Shown piece by piece: positions 63,666 through 64,000 of a stretch of 64,000 nucleotides of DNA (positions are counted from its first letter, which is position 1; every line of letters starts with the position of its first letter). Made by a program: the position numbers and the translations under genes. Under the pieces are notes generated by a model. That model saw only the letters and a program-made list of their open reading frames with translations. It was not told where the DNA came from and did not search any database. Source of the DNA: Variovorax boronicumulans NBRC 103145 (lineage in GTDB: Bacteria > Pseudomonadota > Gammaproteobacteria > Burkholderiales > Burkholderiaceae_C); assembly GCF_001591345.1 (NCBI RefSeq), contig NZ_BCUS01000020.1:1-64000 (forward strand), read 5' to 3'.

Positions 63666-64000
63666 CCGAGACCCTGTGGCGCGCGCTGGCCGCCAGCGCG
63701 ACGGTCGCGGCCTATGCCGCGCTGTGCCTGCGCATCTACGCACGCCAGCGGCAGCTGCACGCCACGGCCGCCCGCGAAGCCGCGGCGCTGTCGGCCGGTG
63801 ACGGCGCGCAGGCGTCGCCCACCCTCGTGCTGTTCGCCAGCCAGACCGGCCAGGCGGAAACCATCGCGTGGCAGACCGCGCGGCGGCTGCGCGCAGCGGG
63901 CACCGCCGTGCGCGTGATGGCCCTCAACGCCCTCGACAGCGCCACGCTGGCCTCGGCCCGACGCGCCCTCTTCGTGGCCAGCACCTACGGTGAAGGCGAT
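63662..64000 (+). CDS. Flavodoxin/sulfite-reductase-like flavoprotein (5' part, cut by window end)
   Basis: The first 113 residues are present. An N-terminal membrane helix (about residues 8-26) is followed by a flavodoxin domain with the FMN loop L-F-A-S-Q-T-G-Q-A-E-T and S-T-Y-G-E-G-D. This is the layout of membrane-anchored CysJ-like NADPH flavoreductases. It is probably the cytoplasmic electron donor to the PepSY/DUF2271 proteins upstream. The ferredoxin-reductase part is expected beyond the window. Start overlaps the apbE stop. Confidence 0.85.
   Translation, partial: MTETLWRALAASATVAAYAALCLRIYARQRQLHATAAREAAALSAGDGAQASPTLVLFASQTGQAETIAWQTARRLRAAGTAVRVMALNALDSATLASARRALFVASTYGEGD

Overview
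The window is about 64 kb of GC-rich chromosome (roughly two thirds G+C by eye) from a betaproteobacterium. A PriB gene in the S6-S18-L9 operon, an alaA-hom-thrC-molybdopterin gene run, Bug/TctC-type receptors and strongly GC-biased third codon positions all point to the order Burkholderiales. The style of the intergenic repeats and gene families fits Comamonadaceae, most likely a Variovorax-like organism; the genus is an inference. I see no phage, insertion sequence, CRISPR array, tRNA or rRNA. This is mostly ordinary core chromosome with a few accessory patches.

Layout. 1-465 is a non-coding composite repeat. 466-9555 carries transporters (TSUP, MFS, SulP), AraC and LysR regulators, and a small PAP2/acyl-carrier/ketosynthase cluster. 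9717-13319 holds two lipoproteins, a GNAT, a frameshifted DUF3299 gene, a membrane protein and arfB. 13336-22824 is a divergent catabolic locus: TetR, enoyl-CoA hydratase/isomerase and thiolase on the minus strand; a complete Liv-type ABC importer plus an acyl-CoA synthetase on the plus strand; and a tandem operator between them. 22841-25801 is clpB with a heat-shock-type promoter. 27897-37687 is a long minus-strand run (alaA-like, DUF1176, hom, thrC, mobB, moeA, moaD, and a detached moaE), interrupted by plus-strand accessory genes. 37788-43516 holds a peroxiredoxin with a structured leader, a PIN-PhoH ATPase and a tight five-gene operon (VOC, EVE, GyrI-like, alkyltransferase-like, WYL regulator). 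43532-46575 is dnaB and the rpsF-priB-rpsR-rplI operon. 47365-50776 is the divergent pair of PEP synthase and its regulator.

50818-64000 is an iron, heme and peroxide island. It contains a heme-uptake operon (hmuR, hmuS, a VOC protein, hmuTUV) behind a promoter whose spacer is a perfect Fur-type palindrome, then ahpCF behind a textbook OxyR tetra-site, and a bacterioferritin with an altered ferroxidase residue. It ends in a PepSY-DUF2271-DUF4198-ApbE-flavoreductase operon cut by the window end. The DUF2271 protein carries a D-G-V-T-G-A-S motif that fits the ApbE flavinylation consensus. The cluster therefore looks like a membrane/periplasmic flavin electron-transfer system, probably for reducing ferric or siderophore iron, and it is the most interesting system in the window.
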